Source of the DNA: JAAYCI01 sp031551695
GTDB lineage: Bacteria > Bacillota > Clostridia > Oscillospirales > Ruminococcaceae
Reading direction: 5' to 3'
DNA length: 64,000 bases
Assembly: GCA_031551695.1 (NCBI GenBank)
Contig: JAVBNG010000020.1
Span: 79,228-143,227 of the forward strand
Made by a program: the position numbers and the translations under genes. Below, one piece after another: positions 50,456-59,377 of this stretch. The notes below the pieces were generated by a model. The model saw only the letters and a program-made list of their open reading frames with translations. It was not told the origin of the DNA and made no database searches. The number at the start of each line of letters is the position of its first letter. Positions within the stretch are counted from its first letter, which is position 1.

Positions 50456-51880
50456 ATGAAAAAACGTTTTCTTGCGCTGGCACTTGTGCTGCTGATGGCC
50501 GTTCCCATGCTTTCGGCCTGTGTTACCACCAGCAGCGCTTCATCCGCACCGGCGGATGCGGCAGCCAGCACCGAAGCCCCGGCCGACAGCGCCGGCGCGG
50601 CTGAATCCACCGCCGCCACCGGCGACCGCGAACCCATCAATATGTGGTTCTGGGGTGCAAACGACACCCAGCGCGCCGCATTCCAAAAATCCCTGGTAGA
50701 CGTGTACAACGCCAGCCAGGACAAGTATGAGCTGGTGATGGAATACCGCAACACCGTTGACACCGACATCCCGGTGGCTCTTTCGGCCGGCACCGGGCCG
50801 GACGTCATCTACACCTCCGGCCCGTCGTTCTGCAATGTGTATGTAACAGAGGGCAAGCTGCTTGACCTCAACCCATACTCCGAACAATACGGCTGGCAGG
50901 ATCGCCTTTTGTCTGTGTATTACGACGCCTGCACCATCGACGGCCACCTGTACTCGGTGCCGAACTCCGTGTCTGTGGGCGGCATTTTCTACAACAAAGA
51001 GCTTTTCGAAGAAAAAGGCTGGGAAGTACCCAAAACCGTTGACGAAATGACCGCCATTATGGACGAAGCCATGGCCGACGGCCTTTACGGCAGCGCGGCG
51101 GGCAACCGCGGCTGGCGTCCCTCGAACGACAATTTCTCTTCCGTGATGATCAACCACTTTGTAAGCCCCACGAACCTGTATGACTGCCTGTCCGGCACGC
51201 AGCCGTTCACAAACGCCGATATGGAAGCCGGTGTGCAGCTGATGCAGGACTGGTACCAGAAGGGATACATTGCGGGCGGCGACTACACCGCCCTCGACAG
51301 CAACGAAGCCGTGCAGCTGATTGCCGACAAGCGCGCCGCGTTTTTGATGGCGCCAACGCTTTACATCCAGTTCGCGGCGAACTCGTTCACCGAAGACACC
51401 TTCGACAACCTGGGCTTTGCCCCGATGCCGAACCTGTATGCGCCGGAAACTGCGGTGTATGACCTGACCATGCCCTGCTCGTTTGCCATTAACGCGGCCA
51501 CAAAGGTGCCCGATGAGTGCGCCAAAATCCTTGACATTATGCTGAGCGCCGATTTTGCCAGCGGCATGACAGAAAACTGGCCCGGCTATTGGGCAACCCC
51601 GCTGCGCGATTTCAGCCAGGTGGACACCAGCAGCATGACCGGCCTATCCGCCACATTCCTTGACATTGTGAATGAAGCGAATCCTGACATTGACGCCGGA
51701 CACTTTGGCTTCCATCCCTCCGCGTTTTTCCCGCCTGTCACCCAGGACGAATGGCGCAATGTGGACAGTGTGTGGGAAGGTGGGATGACACCTGCGGAGT
51801 ATTTGGAAGCTGTGGATACCGCGTTCCAGGTGGAGCTGGAAGAAGGGCTTGTTTGTCCGCTGGCCAAACCCACCGTTTAG
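50456..51880 (+). CDS. Sugar-type ABC transporter substrate-binding lipoprotein
   Basis: 474 residues. Lipoprotein signal with lipobox L-S-A-C at about residues 19-22, then a Ser/Ala linker and a family 1-type binding domain. The ligand is unknown; the operon content suggests a ribosylated or nucleoside-like compound. The ATG at 50456 has AAAGGAGG upstream. Two stable hairpins separate it from the permease genes, which usually lets the binding protein be made in excess. Confidence 0.87.
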   Translation: MKKRFLALALVLLMAVPMLSACVTTSSASSAPADAAASTEAPADSAGAAESTAATGDREPINMWFWGANDTQRAAFQKSLVDVYNASQDKYELVMEYRNTVDTDIPVALSAGTGPDVIYTSGPSFCNVYVTEGKLLDLNPYSEQYGWQDRLLSVYYDACTIDGHLYSVPNSVSVGGIFYNKELFEEKGWEVPKTVDEMTAIMDEAMADGLYGSAAGNRGWRPSNDNFSSVMINHFVSPTNLYDCLSGTQPFTNADMEAGVQLMQDWYQKGYIAGGDYTALDSNEAVQLIADKRAAFLMAPTLYIQFAANSFTEDTFDNLGFAPMPNLYAPETAVYDLTMPCSFAINAATKVPDECAKILDIMLSADFASGMTENWPGYWATPLRDFSQVDTSSMTGLSATFLDIVNEANPDIDAGHFGFHPSAFFPPVTQDEWRNVDSVWEGGMTPAEYLEAVDTAFQVELEEGLVCPLAKPTV

Positions 51881-51938
51881 CCCTACTGCATTTCCCTCTT
51901 GCTATGCACTGAACAGGGACAACCCGCATGAACACAAA

Positions 51939-52006
51939 CCCGCGCCGGGGCGTTTTGCGCCCCAGCGCGGGGGCATGTGGCCGGTAAGAATGTGCTTGCC
52001 GGCCAC
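51939..52006 (+). promoter_or_regulatory. Two consecutive mRNA hairpins between binding-protein and permease genes
   Basis: Stem 1: CCCGCGC-C-GGGGCG with its complement, 51939-51971. Stem 2: GTGGCCGGTAAG (51977-51988) with CTTGCCGGCCAC (51995-52006), one wobble. Neither has a T-run. They fit processing or stability elements that raise binding-protein mRNA over permease mRNA. Confidence 0.7.
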
Positions 52007-52030
52007 GCCCACTGCTTTGAGGTGATGGTT

Positions 52031-52915
52031 ATGATACCGAAACGCGGCAAACGAGTGCGCACACTGGGGTTTCATCTGCTGACACTGCCGGCGTTTTTGC
52101 TGTCGGCTGTGGTGGTGGCCATGCCGGCCGTTTACACGATCTACGCGGCATTCACAGACTGGAACGGCGTTGGCGCCAGTATGAATTTTATCGGCACGGA
52201 AAACTTTAAAACTATCTTTGCCGACCGCGTATTTTGGCAGGCACTTGGCAACAACTTCAAATGGACGCTGATCTTCGTCAGCATCCCTGTGGTGGTGGGC
52301 ATGCTTTCTGCTGTCTTGCTTACATGGATGAGCCGCGGCAAAAGTTTTTTTCAAACGGTTTATCTCATCCCATATGTGCTGGCCCCGGCAACAAACGCCA
52401 TCATCTGGGCCAACATGATCTTCAGCCCCACCGGCGGTGTGCTGGGCTGGCTGCAGCGGCAGGGCCTTGCCATTTCTTCGCCGCTGGGCAGCATGAAAAC
52501 CGCCCTGTTCGGCGTTGCTTTTGTAGATTTATGGCATTATTGGGGTTTCCTTACCATTGTATATTTGGCCGCTTTGCGGCAAACGCCGGCGGACCAGATT
52601 GAAGCCGCCGAAATAGAGGGTGTGAACGGCTGGCAGCTTTTTTGGAAAGTATACCTGCCGAACATTGCCCCCACGGTAAAAATGATGTTCGTGTTCATCA
52701 TCATCTACTCGTTCCTCACATTTGACTATGTATATCTGCTCACGGCAGGCGGGCCTGCCCATGCGACGGAAATGCTCTCTACGTTCGCTTACTCCATGGC
52801 GTGTAATACGTTCAAGTTTGGCCGGGCGGCGTCGGTGGCGCTTGTAATGAGCCTGTTTGGCGCTGTGGCGGCATTCTTTTACACCTATCTCAGCCGAAGG
52901 GATGTGACGGCATGA
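52031..52915 (+). CDS. Sugar-type ABC transporter permease (MalF-type)
   Basis: 294 residues, six predicted membrane helices. The ATPase-contact loop reads E-A-A-E-I-E-G-V-N-G and is followed by V-Y-L-P-N-I-A-P. ATG 52031 follows GAGGTG at suitable spacing; ATG 52025 is also in frame. The next permease overlaps by four bases. No ATPase gene is present in the operon. Confidence 0.88.
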   Translation: MIPKRGKRVRTLGFHLLTLPAFLLSAVVVAMPAVYTIYAAFTDWNGVGASMNFIGTENFKTIFADRVFWQALGNNFKWTLIFVSIPVVVGMLSAVLLTWMSRGKSFFQTVYLIPYVLAPATNAIIWANMIFSPTGGVLGWLQRQGLAISSPLGSMKTALFGVAFVDLWHYWGFLTIVYLAALRQTPADQIEAAEIEGVNGWQLFWKVYLPNIAPTVKMMFVFIIIYSFLTFDYVYLLTAGGPAHATEMLSTFAYSMACNTFKFGRAASVALVMSLFGAVAAFFYTYLSRRDVTA

Positions 52916-53748
52916 AGAAATCATTTCGCAGCCCCGCTTCACGCGTGTTTGGCTGGGGCGTGCTGGTCATCCTTGCAGTGGTAAGCCTTGCGCCGCTTTT
53001 GCTGGTGCTGATGAACAGCTTTAAAACACACCGGGAGATTCTGGCAAATCCCCTTGCCCTGCCCACGGTCCTCCACTTGGAAAACTACATTGACACCTGG
53101 CGCATCGTGAATTTTTCGCAGGCATTCATGAATTCCATTAAGGTAACCGCAACCGCCATCATTACAAACATCATTGCCAGCGGGTGCATGGGTTATGTGC
53201 TGGCCGGCCGCAAAGTGCGCACATGGAAGCCGCTGACAGTTTACTTTATGCTGGCCACAACGGTGCCTTTGCAATTGTTTATGCTGCCGCTCTATTCCGG
53301 CTTTGCCCAGCTTCACCTGATGGGCAATCCCTTTGCGCTTGGCGTAGTGATTGCCGCATGGAACCTGCCCATGCCCATTTTTTTGATGCGCACCTATTTT
53401 TTGAAAGTTCCATATGAGCTGGAAGAAGCCGCCCGTATCGATGGAGCGGGCACATTCCAGGTATTCACCCGCGTGATGCTGCCCATTGTTTCGCCGGGGC
53501 TCATCACTGTGGCCGTTATTGTGGGGCTGTTCAGCTGGAATGAATATTTGCTTAGCGCCACCCTGTTGCAGGGCGACAAAAACCTGACAGCCACCATAAA
53601 ATTTTTGAGTTTGAACGGAATGTATTCCGCCGATTATGCCATGGTGATGGCCGGTTCGGTCATCATGATCTTGCCGATGCTGATCATGTTCCTGCTGCTG
53701 CAAAAGCAATTTATTGAGGGCATGGCCAGCGGCGCGGTGAAAGGTTAA
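52912..53748 (+). CDS. Sugar-type ABC transporter permease (MalG-type)
   Basis: 278 residues, six predicted membrane helices, ATPase-contact loop E-E-A-A-R-I-D-G-A-G followed by R-V-M-L-P-I-V-S-P-G. Ends with the typical S-G-A-V-K-G. Start overlaps the first permease stop (ATGA). It and its partner should import the operon's substrate with a shared ATPase. Confidence 0.9.
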   Translation: MKKSFRSPASRVFGWGVLVILAVVSLAPLLLVLMNSFKTHREILANPLALPTVLHLENYIDTWRIVNFSQAFMNSIKVTATAIITNIIASGCMGYVLAGRKVRTWKPLTVYFMLATTVPLQLFMLPLYSGFAQLHLMGNPFALGVVIAAWNLPMPIFLMRTYFLKVPYELEEAARIDGAGTFQVFTRVMLPIVSPGLITVAVIVGLFSWNEYLLSATLLQGDKNLTATIKFLSLNGMYSADYAMVMAGSVIMILPMLIMFLLLQKQFIEGMASGAVKG

Positions 53749-55932
53749 ATGGCCGGTACATTTAATAATAAGACGAATGGATGTGAAATATTGAAAATTT
53801 CGAATTACAAAGAAAAGATTTACGCCGGTGTTGTTGGTAAAATCATCGGTGTTTACACAGGGCGCCCGGTGGAAGGGTGGAGCTATGACGCCATCCGCAG
53901 CCGTTTCGGTTTTATAGACCGCTTTATCGCCGATGAAACCGGCGCGCCGTTCATTGTGCCAGACGACGACATCTCCGGTACGTTTTTGTTCTACCGGGCG
54001 CTTGAAGACAACGGCTATCCCGAGAACATTACCGCCGCGCAAATTGGCGAGGCATGGCTGAACTACATTGTGGAAGATAAAACCGTGCTATGGTGGGGCG
54101 GCCTTGCCCGCAGCACCGAGCACTCGGCGTATCTGCGCTTAAAAGCGGGTATCCAGCCGCCGCTTTCCGGTTCTTCGGAAATGAACGGGAAGTGCATTGC
54201 GGAGCAAATTGGCTCACAAATTTTCATCGACACCTGGGCAATGGCAAACCCCGGCAACCCGGCGCGCGCGGCCAAAATGGCGCGGGAAGCTTCGCTTGTC
54301 AGCCACGACGGCATTGCCATTGAGGCAGCGGTGTATCTTGCGGCGCTTGAAGCAATGGCTTTTGACGAAAAAGATCTGGATGTATTGTTTCGTGAATGCC
54401 GCAAATACATCGCCGACAACGAAGCCGGCCGCCTGTTGAACAGCTTGCTGGACGACGTGACTGCCGAATGCGAAAAAACGGATGACTGGCGCGTGGTGCG
54501 CGACTGGATTGAGGAAAACCACAGCTATGCCAAATACCGTGGCAACTGCCCCATGGTAACAAACCATTTGTCCATCATCATGGCGCTTAAATTTGGCGGA
54601 AACGACTGGCGCAAAAGTGTTGCCATCGCCGTTTCGGCCGGATGGGACACTGACTGCAACGGCGGCAATGTGGGCTGCCTGAATGCCATCCGCCTTGGGC
54701 TGGACGCCATTGATGCCGACGCCGACATGCGCGCCCCTGTGGCGGACCGCATGTATGTGGTGAGCAGCGACGGCGGCGACTGCCTGTTTGACGCCGTGCA
54801 GGAAAGCCGCAAACTGGTGCGCGCCGCAGCTTCGCTGAATGGCGAAAACCCTGCCGCGCAGGGCATTCCGGCTGAAAAATTCGCGTTTGAATACCGTGGC
54901 TCCACACAAGGGTTTATGGTGCACCCGGGCAAAAATTTTATGCAATGTGTGAAGTGTGTTTACAATGCCACGGATGACGGCGAAGCGCCGGGCCTGAAAA
55001 TAAAATACCGCGGTGTTGCAGGCGGGGCCACAGGCGAAGTGAGCGTGCAAACATGGACCGACCCTGCGCCAAAAGCCGCCGCCGACACCAGCTATTTTGA
55101 AGTGTACGCCAGCCCTTCGCTGTATTCGGGCCAAACTGTGCGCGCAGCCATCTTTAGCCAGGCGGACGCAAACCCGGACGTGCGATTTTTCATCGATTAT
55201 TACGACGGCAAGGACGAAGTGGCCACAATGATGGGAGACAAAAGCTTTGCGCTGAAAAAAGGAGAAAACCGCCTTGAATGGAAGGTGCCGGACACCGGCG
55301 GGCGGGGCGTTTACCGCCTTGGCATCCGCCTGGAGGCAGAGCAGCGCCGCGACGGCGAACTGGTTTTGAAAACCCTTGACTGGAAAGGCAGTCCGGAATA
55401 TTTCCACATGGGCACATCAAAAGAGTTGACGCCGGACATCAACCCGTTTATCACGCGCACCAAGTGGATGATGACGTTCATGAACAGCACCAAGTGCACC
55501 GGACCGGACTATTTGGCCACACTTGCACTTTCACACCCGGAAGACAACGGCGTGATGACGATTGGCTCGAAAGACTGGGATGACTACAGTGTGGAAAGCC
55601 ATGTGCAGTTTGTGCATGCGGCTATGGCCGGGCTTGTGGCCCGCAGCAAGGGCCACCGCCGCTATTACGCGGGTGTATTTACGGGCGGTAAAATCCAAAT
55701 TGTGAAGCGGCTGGCCGGCGAAACCACCGTGCTGTGCGAAAGCCCCATGACCTATGAAGAGGGAGACTGGCATGACCTAAAGCTGGCTGTGAAAGGCAAT
55801 GAAATTGTGTTTTACGTGGACGGCAAAGAGGCTTGTCGCTGCAAAGACACCACATTCGTCTGCGGCGGCGCGGGCTATATGGTGAGCGAAGGCGCCATCG
55901 TTGCCAAGGAATTCACCGTGAAAGGGCTGTGA
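53749..55932 (+). CDS. ADP-ribosylglycohydrolase-fold protein with C-terminal beta-sandwich domains
   Basis: 727 residues from ATG 53749; TTG 53791, where conserved sequence begins (K-I-S-N-Y-K-E-K), is an equally good start. Residues 20-370 form an ADP-ribosylglycohydrolase-type domain with D-D-D-I-S-G-T in place of the usual T-D-D-T and W-D-T-D-C-N-G-G as the second metal motif. Residues 380-560 and 580-725 look like beta-sandwich domains, the last resembling concanavalin/LamG-like carbohydrate-binding modules. It has no signal peptide. The combination suggests a glycohydrolase for a larger glycoside rather than a protein-ADP-ribose hydrolase. Its stop overlaps the next start. Confidence 0.82.
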   Translation: MAGTFNNKTNGCEILKISNYKEKIYAGVVGKIIGVYTGRPVEGWSYDAIRSRFGFIDRFIADETGAPFIVPDDDISGTFLFYRALEDNGYPENITAAQIGEAWLNYIVEDKTVLWWGGLARSTEHSAYLRLKAGIQPPLSGSSEMNGKCIAEQIGSQIFIDTWAMANPGNPARAAKMAREASLVSHDGIAIEAAVYLAALEAMAFDEKDLDVLFRECRKYIADNEAGRLLNSLLDDVTAECEKTDDWRVVRDWIEENHSYAKYRGNCPMVTNHLSIIMALKFGGNDWRKSVAIAVSAGWDTDCNGGNVGCLNAIRLGLDAIDADADMRAPVADRMYVVSSDGGDCLFDAVQESRKLVRAAASLNGENPAAQGIPAEKFAFEYRGSTQGFMVHPGKNFMQCVKCVYNATDDGEAPGLKIKYRGVAGGATGEVSVQTWTDPAPKAAADTSYFEVYASPSLYSGQTVRAAIFSQADANPDVRFFIDYYDGKDEVATMMGDKSFALKKGENRLEWKVPDTGGRGVYRLGIRLEAEQRRDGELVLKTLDWKGSPEYFHMGTSKELTPDINPFITRTKWMMTFMNSTKCTGPDYLATLALSHPEDNGVMTIGSKDWDDYSVESHVQFVHAAMAGLVARSKGHRRYYAGVFTGGKIQIVKRLAGETTVLCESPMTYEEGDWHDLKLAVKGNEIVFYVDGKEACRCKDTTFVCGGAGYMVSEGAIVAKEFTVKGL

Positions 55933-56345
55933 TGATGTTCACAAAATTGCCCGTGCAAACCACCGCGCACAATAGCTGGCACAATATCACCGACGACGTG
56001 AAACGCATCGTTGCCGAGAGCGGCGTGGAAAGCGGTTTCTGTTTCGTGTTTGTTCCGCACACCACCGCCGCGCTTACCCTCACATCTTTTTGGGATCCCG
56101 CCGGCCTTGATGACATTCAAGACGCCATCGACCGTTTAGTGCCCACCCGCATCGACTTCAAGCACCAGTTCGACACCCCGCGCGACGCCGCCGGGCACAT
56201 CAAGTCGTCGCTTATCAGCGTTGAAAAGCTGCTGGTTGTTGAAGACGGCAAGCTTGCCATCGGCGGCAGCCAGGGCATTTTTTTCCTTGAGTTTGACGGC
56301 CCGCGCAAACGCGAAGTATATGTGAAGGTGACGCACGATGCCTGA
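55932..56345 (+). CDS. YjbQ family protein (UPF0047)
   Basis: 137 residues, family length. Conserved H-T-T-A-A-L-T, H-I-K-S-S-L-I and G-x-x-Q-G-I-F-F-x-E-F-D-G-P motifs of the YjbQ family are present. E. coli YjbQ has a weak thiamine-phosphate-synthase-like activity; the true role is unknown. Members often sit in carbohydrate and nucleoside operons as here. Start ATG 55932 overlaps the upstream stop (ATGATG; 55935 is the alternative), and its stop overlaps the next gene by eight bases. Confidence 0.85.
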   Translation: MMFTKLPVQTTAHNSWHNITDDVKRIVAESGVESGFCFVFVPHTTAALTLTSFWDPAGLDDIQDAIDRLVPTRIDFKHQFDTPRDAAGHIKSSLISVEKLLVVEDGKLAIGGSQGIFFLEFDGPRKREVYVKVTHDA

Positions 56346-57267
56346 GGGTGCAGCGTTCAAGTACGCCGTCATATCCACGCTGGTGCGGGATGAAATTACA
56401 TTGGCAAACGGCAGCTTTGCCGGAGAACACCTTGGCGGCGCAGGGCTGTATGCCCTGTGCGGCGCGTACCTGTGGAGCAGCCGCACCCTGCTGGTGACCG
56501 GCATCGGCAGCGATTTGCTGCCGATGCACGGGGCATGGTTTCGCAAAAACAGCATTTCCACAGACGGCCTCTTCGTGCGCGAAGGCCCAAGCGCTGTCTC
56601 CATGGTGCAATATGCGCCGGACGGCGAGCGTGTGGAAACGCCGCGTTACGGGTTCAGCCATTACGCTTCTCTGGAGGCCGTGCCGGGTGATTTGGAAAAG
56701 CACGCGGCGGCCTTGCAGGGGGTGTATATTTTTAAAGATTTTGGGCCGAAAGGCTATTGGGACAGAATGCTGGCGTTAAAACAGCGGCACGGCTTTTGCC
56801 TGATGTGGGAGCTGAACGCCAACGTGGCGAACAGCGCCTCGGCCCCCCGCGTGCGGGAAATTGCGCGGGCGGTTGACGTGCTTTCGCTGAACCTGACCGA
56901 GGCAAAAAGCCTTGTGGGGGCTGCAAACGCCAAAGACGCCGCCGAAGCTTTGATGGAGTGGGGTCTGCCGCTGGTTTTTTTGCGCATGGGCGCCGCCGGG
57001 GCAATGGTTTTGGCAAACGGCGCGGCGCAAACCGTGCCGGCCATTCCGTTTGGGCCGGTTGTGGATGTGACCGGCGGCGGCAACGCCAGTTCCGCCGCGG
57101 TGCTCGTCGGCTTTTGTGAAGGCCGCCCCGCGGCGGAATGCGCCGCCATGGGCAATATTTCGGCCGGGCTGTGCCTCGGGCAATACGGCCCGCCGAATTT
57201 TACACCGGAAGTTTTGCAAAAAGCACAGCAACTGCTGAACGAATGGAAAGGCAGGAACGAAACATGA
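56338..57267 (+). CDS. PfkB-like kinase with atypical G-G-G-N active-site motif
   Basis: 309 residues with the ribokinase fold, including the G-G-A-G near residue 33 and the usual ATP-binding end. The catalytic motif that should read G-A-G-D is instead D-V-T-G-G-G-N-A-S near residues 240-248, so the catalytic Asp is replaced by Asn. The GGGN form is known in a MAK32-like subgroup of the PfkB family, so it is probably a real subfamily and not a damaged gene. Activity is uncertain; it may act with a different base or bind without phosphorylating. Its stop overlaps the next start. Confidence 0.8.
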   Translation: MPEGAAFKYAVISTLVRDEITLANGSFAGEHLGGAGLYALCGAYLWSSRTLLVTGIGSDLLPMHGAWFRKNSISTDGLFVREGPSAVSMVQYAPDGERVETPRYGFSHYASLEAVPGDLEKHAAALQGVYIFKDFGPKGYWDRMLALKQRHGFCLMWELNANVANSASAPRVREIARAVDVLSLNLTEAKSLVGAANAKDAAEALMEWGLPLVFLRMGAAGAMVLANGAAQTVPAIPFGPVVDVTGGGNASSAAVLVGFCEGRPAAECAAMGNISAGLCLGQYGPPNFTPEVLQKAQQLLNEWKGRNET

Positions 57268-58181
57268 AGCTGAGCGACAAAATTCGCGCAAAACCGTCCA
57301 TCGAGGCTATCCAAAATCAGTTCGAATACCGCGATAACGTGCCTCCCAGCGGCTTTTTCATTGACGGAAAGCCCGCGTTAACGCAAATAGACACCTCAAA
57401 AGTGGGCGACTATGTGATTTTGTTGGTGCGCGACGCTTTGTGCGCCTACGGCAACGACCCCGCCGAGGTGGTGGCGGAACGGCTGGAAAACGCCGAATTG
57501 ATTGGCAAAAGCGGCATGTTCACCAGTTACAGCGGGTGGTACAAAGGCGCGCACATCACGGCTGTTTCCGGCGGCAGCGGCGCGCCTGAAATGGAAATGA
57601 TCATGTATGATTTTTTGGAGCACACGGACGCTTCCACCTTTTTGCGCCTGGGTGGCAGTGGAGGCTTTGGCGACGATGTGAACCCGGGCGATTTGGTGGT
57701 GGCAAGCGGCGCCGTGCGGGCGGAAGGGATGACGCGCGCCTACATTGACGCAGGCTACCCCGCTGCCAGCCATTATGAGGTGGTGACCGCCATGGTGCAG
57801 GCCGCCGAGCAGATGGGCCACCCCTACCATGTGGGGGTCACCGTGTCGTGCGATTCCGACTATGTGGGCGGCGGGCGGCCCGGGCCGGGCGGCTATATGC
57901 AGCCGTGGAACACCGAATGGGCCGGTATTTACAACCGTGCCGGCTGCCTGAACGGCGACAGGGAATCATCCGCGGTCATCACATTGGCGGCGCTGTTTGG
58001 CCGCCGGGGTGGCAGTGTGTGCAGCGTGAGTGACAACATGTGCACCGGCAAAAAGTTTACCGAGGGTATCGGCCACAACGTGGCGCTCGACGTGGTGCTG
58101 GAGGGGTTTGCCGCGCTGAAAAAAATGGACGATGAAAAGGCGGGACGCCCGCACTGGCACCCCGGCCTAGCCAAAGGCTGA
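57264..58181 (+). CDS. Nucleoside phosphorylase (PNP/UDP family)
   Basis: 305 residues. The first 70 residues are an extension; then come the phosphate- and nucleoside-binding motifs, including S-G-G-S-G-A-P-E-M-E, a family signature around residues 108-117, and the L-R-L-G-G-S-G-G-F loop. The family splits nucleosides with phosphate to base and ribose-1-phosphate (uridine or purine nucleosides). The ATG at 57264 overlaps the upstream stop. It is one of three nucleoside-bond enzymes in the operon. Confidence 0.85.
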   Translation: MKLSDKIRAKPSIEAIQNQFEYRDNVPPSGFFIDGKPALTQIDTSKVGDYVILLVRDALCAYGNDPAEVVAERLENAELIGKSGMFTSYSGWYKGAHITAVSGGSGAPEMEMIMYDFLEHTDASTFLRLGGSGGFGDDVNPGDLVVASGAVRAEGMTRAYIDAGYPAASHYEVVTAMVQAAEQMGHPYHVGVTVSCDSDYVGGGRPGPGGYMQPWNTEWAGIYNRAGCLNGDRESSAVITLAALFGRRGGSVCSVSDNMCTGKKFTEGIGHNVALDVVLEGFAALKKMDDEKAGRPHWHPGLAKG

Positions 58182-58227
58182 GCGGCGAAAACACCTTACC
58201 AAACACACCGCCATAAGGAGTGAACAT

Positions 58228-59358
58228 ATGGACAACAATATGCGTAAACAGGTGTTTGCGCTGCCCGGTTTGCTGCGGGCACAATATGCCGATTTGGAAC
58301 CCAAAACACGGCTCGTCCTCAAAACGGAGGAGATTTTCTCCGTGCAGGAGATTCTACTCACAGGCTGCGGCGATTCCTATTTTGCCTGTCAGGCCGTGAA
58401 ATACGCATTTGACGCCTGGGCGGGCGTTCCCGTAACGATTGTGAACGCGCTGGAGCTGGCGCGCTATTTCCCCCGCAGCCGCATGGGCCGCAGCCCGCTG
58501 AACCCGCTGGTCATCGCCGTGTCCAATTCCGGCGGCGTGGCGCGCATTGGCGAAGGCGTCAAACGGGCAAACGAAGCCGGAGCGTTCACATTCGGCATCA
58601 CCGGGAAGCCGGATTCGCAGCTGGGGCAAATCGCGCAGCGCGTTTTGCAGCTGGAAATTCCACCTCTGCCCGACGCGCCGGGTGTGGGCAGCTACACCGT
58701 GGCCTGCCTTGCGCTGCATTTGCTGGCCATCCGCCTGGGCGAGGTGCGCGGGCTGTTCACAATGGACGAAGCCATGGCAAAACGCGGCGACGTGCTGAAA
58801 CAGGCCGACGCGCTGGAAGCCATGCTGCCCGAAATGGACGAAAAAGTGAAAGCGCTGGCTGGGCGCTGGAGCGGAATGCGCGCTTTCGATTTCATCGGCG
58901 CGGGCATTGACGAAGGCGCCGCGCGCTATGGCGCGGCAAAAATCATGGAAGCCGACGGCAGACCTTCTTTTGCCATTAACGCCGAGGAGTGGCTGCACCT
59001 GAACGTGTTTTTGCGCGATGTGGAGGGCACGGCCACCGTGTTGTTTTCAAACACGGCAAACCCCGCCCAAAGCCGTGTGCTGGAACTGGCGCGTTACATC
59101 TACGGCATGGGCCGTCCCCTTGTGGTGTTTGGCAACCTTGGGGCGCTTGCAAGTGAGCTGGGCTTGGAAGAAATTGCCACGCCGTTCACAGACACCGGCT
59201 TCAGCATGCCGATGACACAAGCCGCGGCGCCCGCTTTGTTGGCCGGATATTTGAGTGAACAGGCGGCTGAAGAATATGGCCGCGGCGCAAAAGGCCCGTG
59301 GGCGTTTTGCGCGGGCGGCGCGGCTGTGCGGCAAAGCGCAATTGAAATTTTGGATTAG
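58228..59358 (+). CDS. SIS-domain isomerase/deglycase-like protein (GlmS/FrlB/AgaS type)
   Basis: 376 residues with two SIS domains. The first phosphosugar motif L-T-G-C-G-D-S-Y-F near residue 44-52 and S-N-S-G-G-V-A-R-I near residue 98-106 are clear. No glutamine amidotransferase domain is fused, so it resembles the isomerase half of GlmS, AgaS, or FrlB, the fructoselysine-6-phosphate deglycase. In an operon with UTRA regulator, PfkB kinase and ABC importer, FrlB-like deglycation is a reasonable idea, but unproven. An AAGGAG site precedes the ATG. Confidence 0.8.
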   Translation: MDNNMRKQVFALPGLLRAQYADLEPKTRLVLKTEEIFSVQEILLTGCGDSYFACQAVKYAFDAWAGVPVTIVNALELARYFPRSRMGRSPLNPLVIAVSNSGGVARIGEGVKRANEAGAFTFGITGKPDSQLGQIAQRVLQLEIPPLPDAPGVGSYTVACLALHLLAIRLGEVRGLFTMDEAMAKRGDVLKQADALEAMLPEMDEKVKALAGRWSGMRAFDFIGAGIDEGAARYGAAKIMEADGRPSFAINAEEWLHLNVFLRDVEGTATVLFSNTANPAQSRVLELARYIYGMGRPLVVFGNLGALASELGLEEIATPFTDTGFSMPMTQAAAPALLAGYLSEQAAEEYGRGAKGPWAFCAGGAAVRQSAIEILD

Positions 59359-59377
59359 AGCATGATAGGAGAGCAAG

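Noticed and set aside
49351..55932. Toxin/antitoxin or defence role for the ADP-ribosylglycohydrolase-fold proteins
   Set aside because: No ADP-ribosyltransferase toxin is nearby, while importer, kinases and nucleoside enzymes surround them, which favours small-molecule catabolism.
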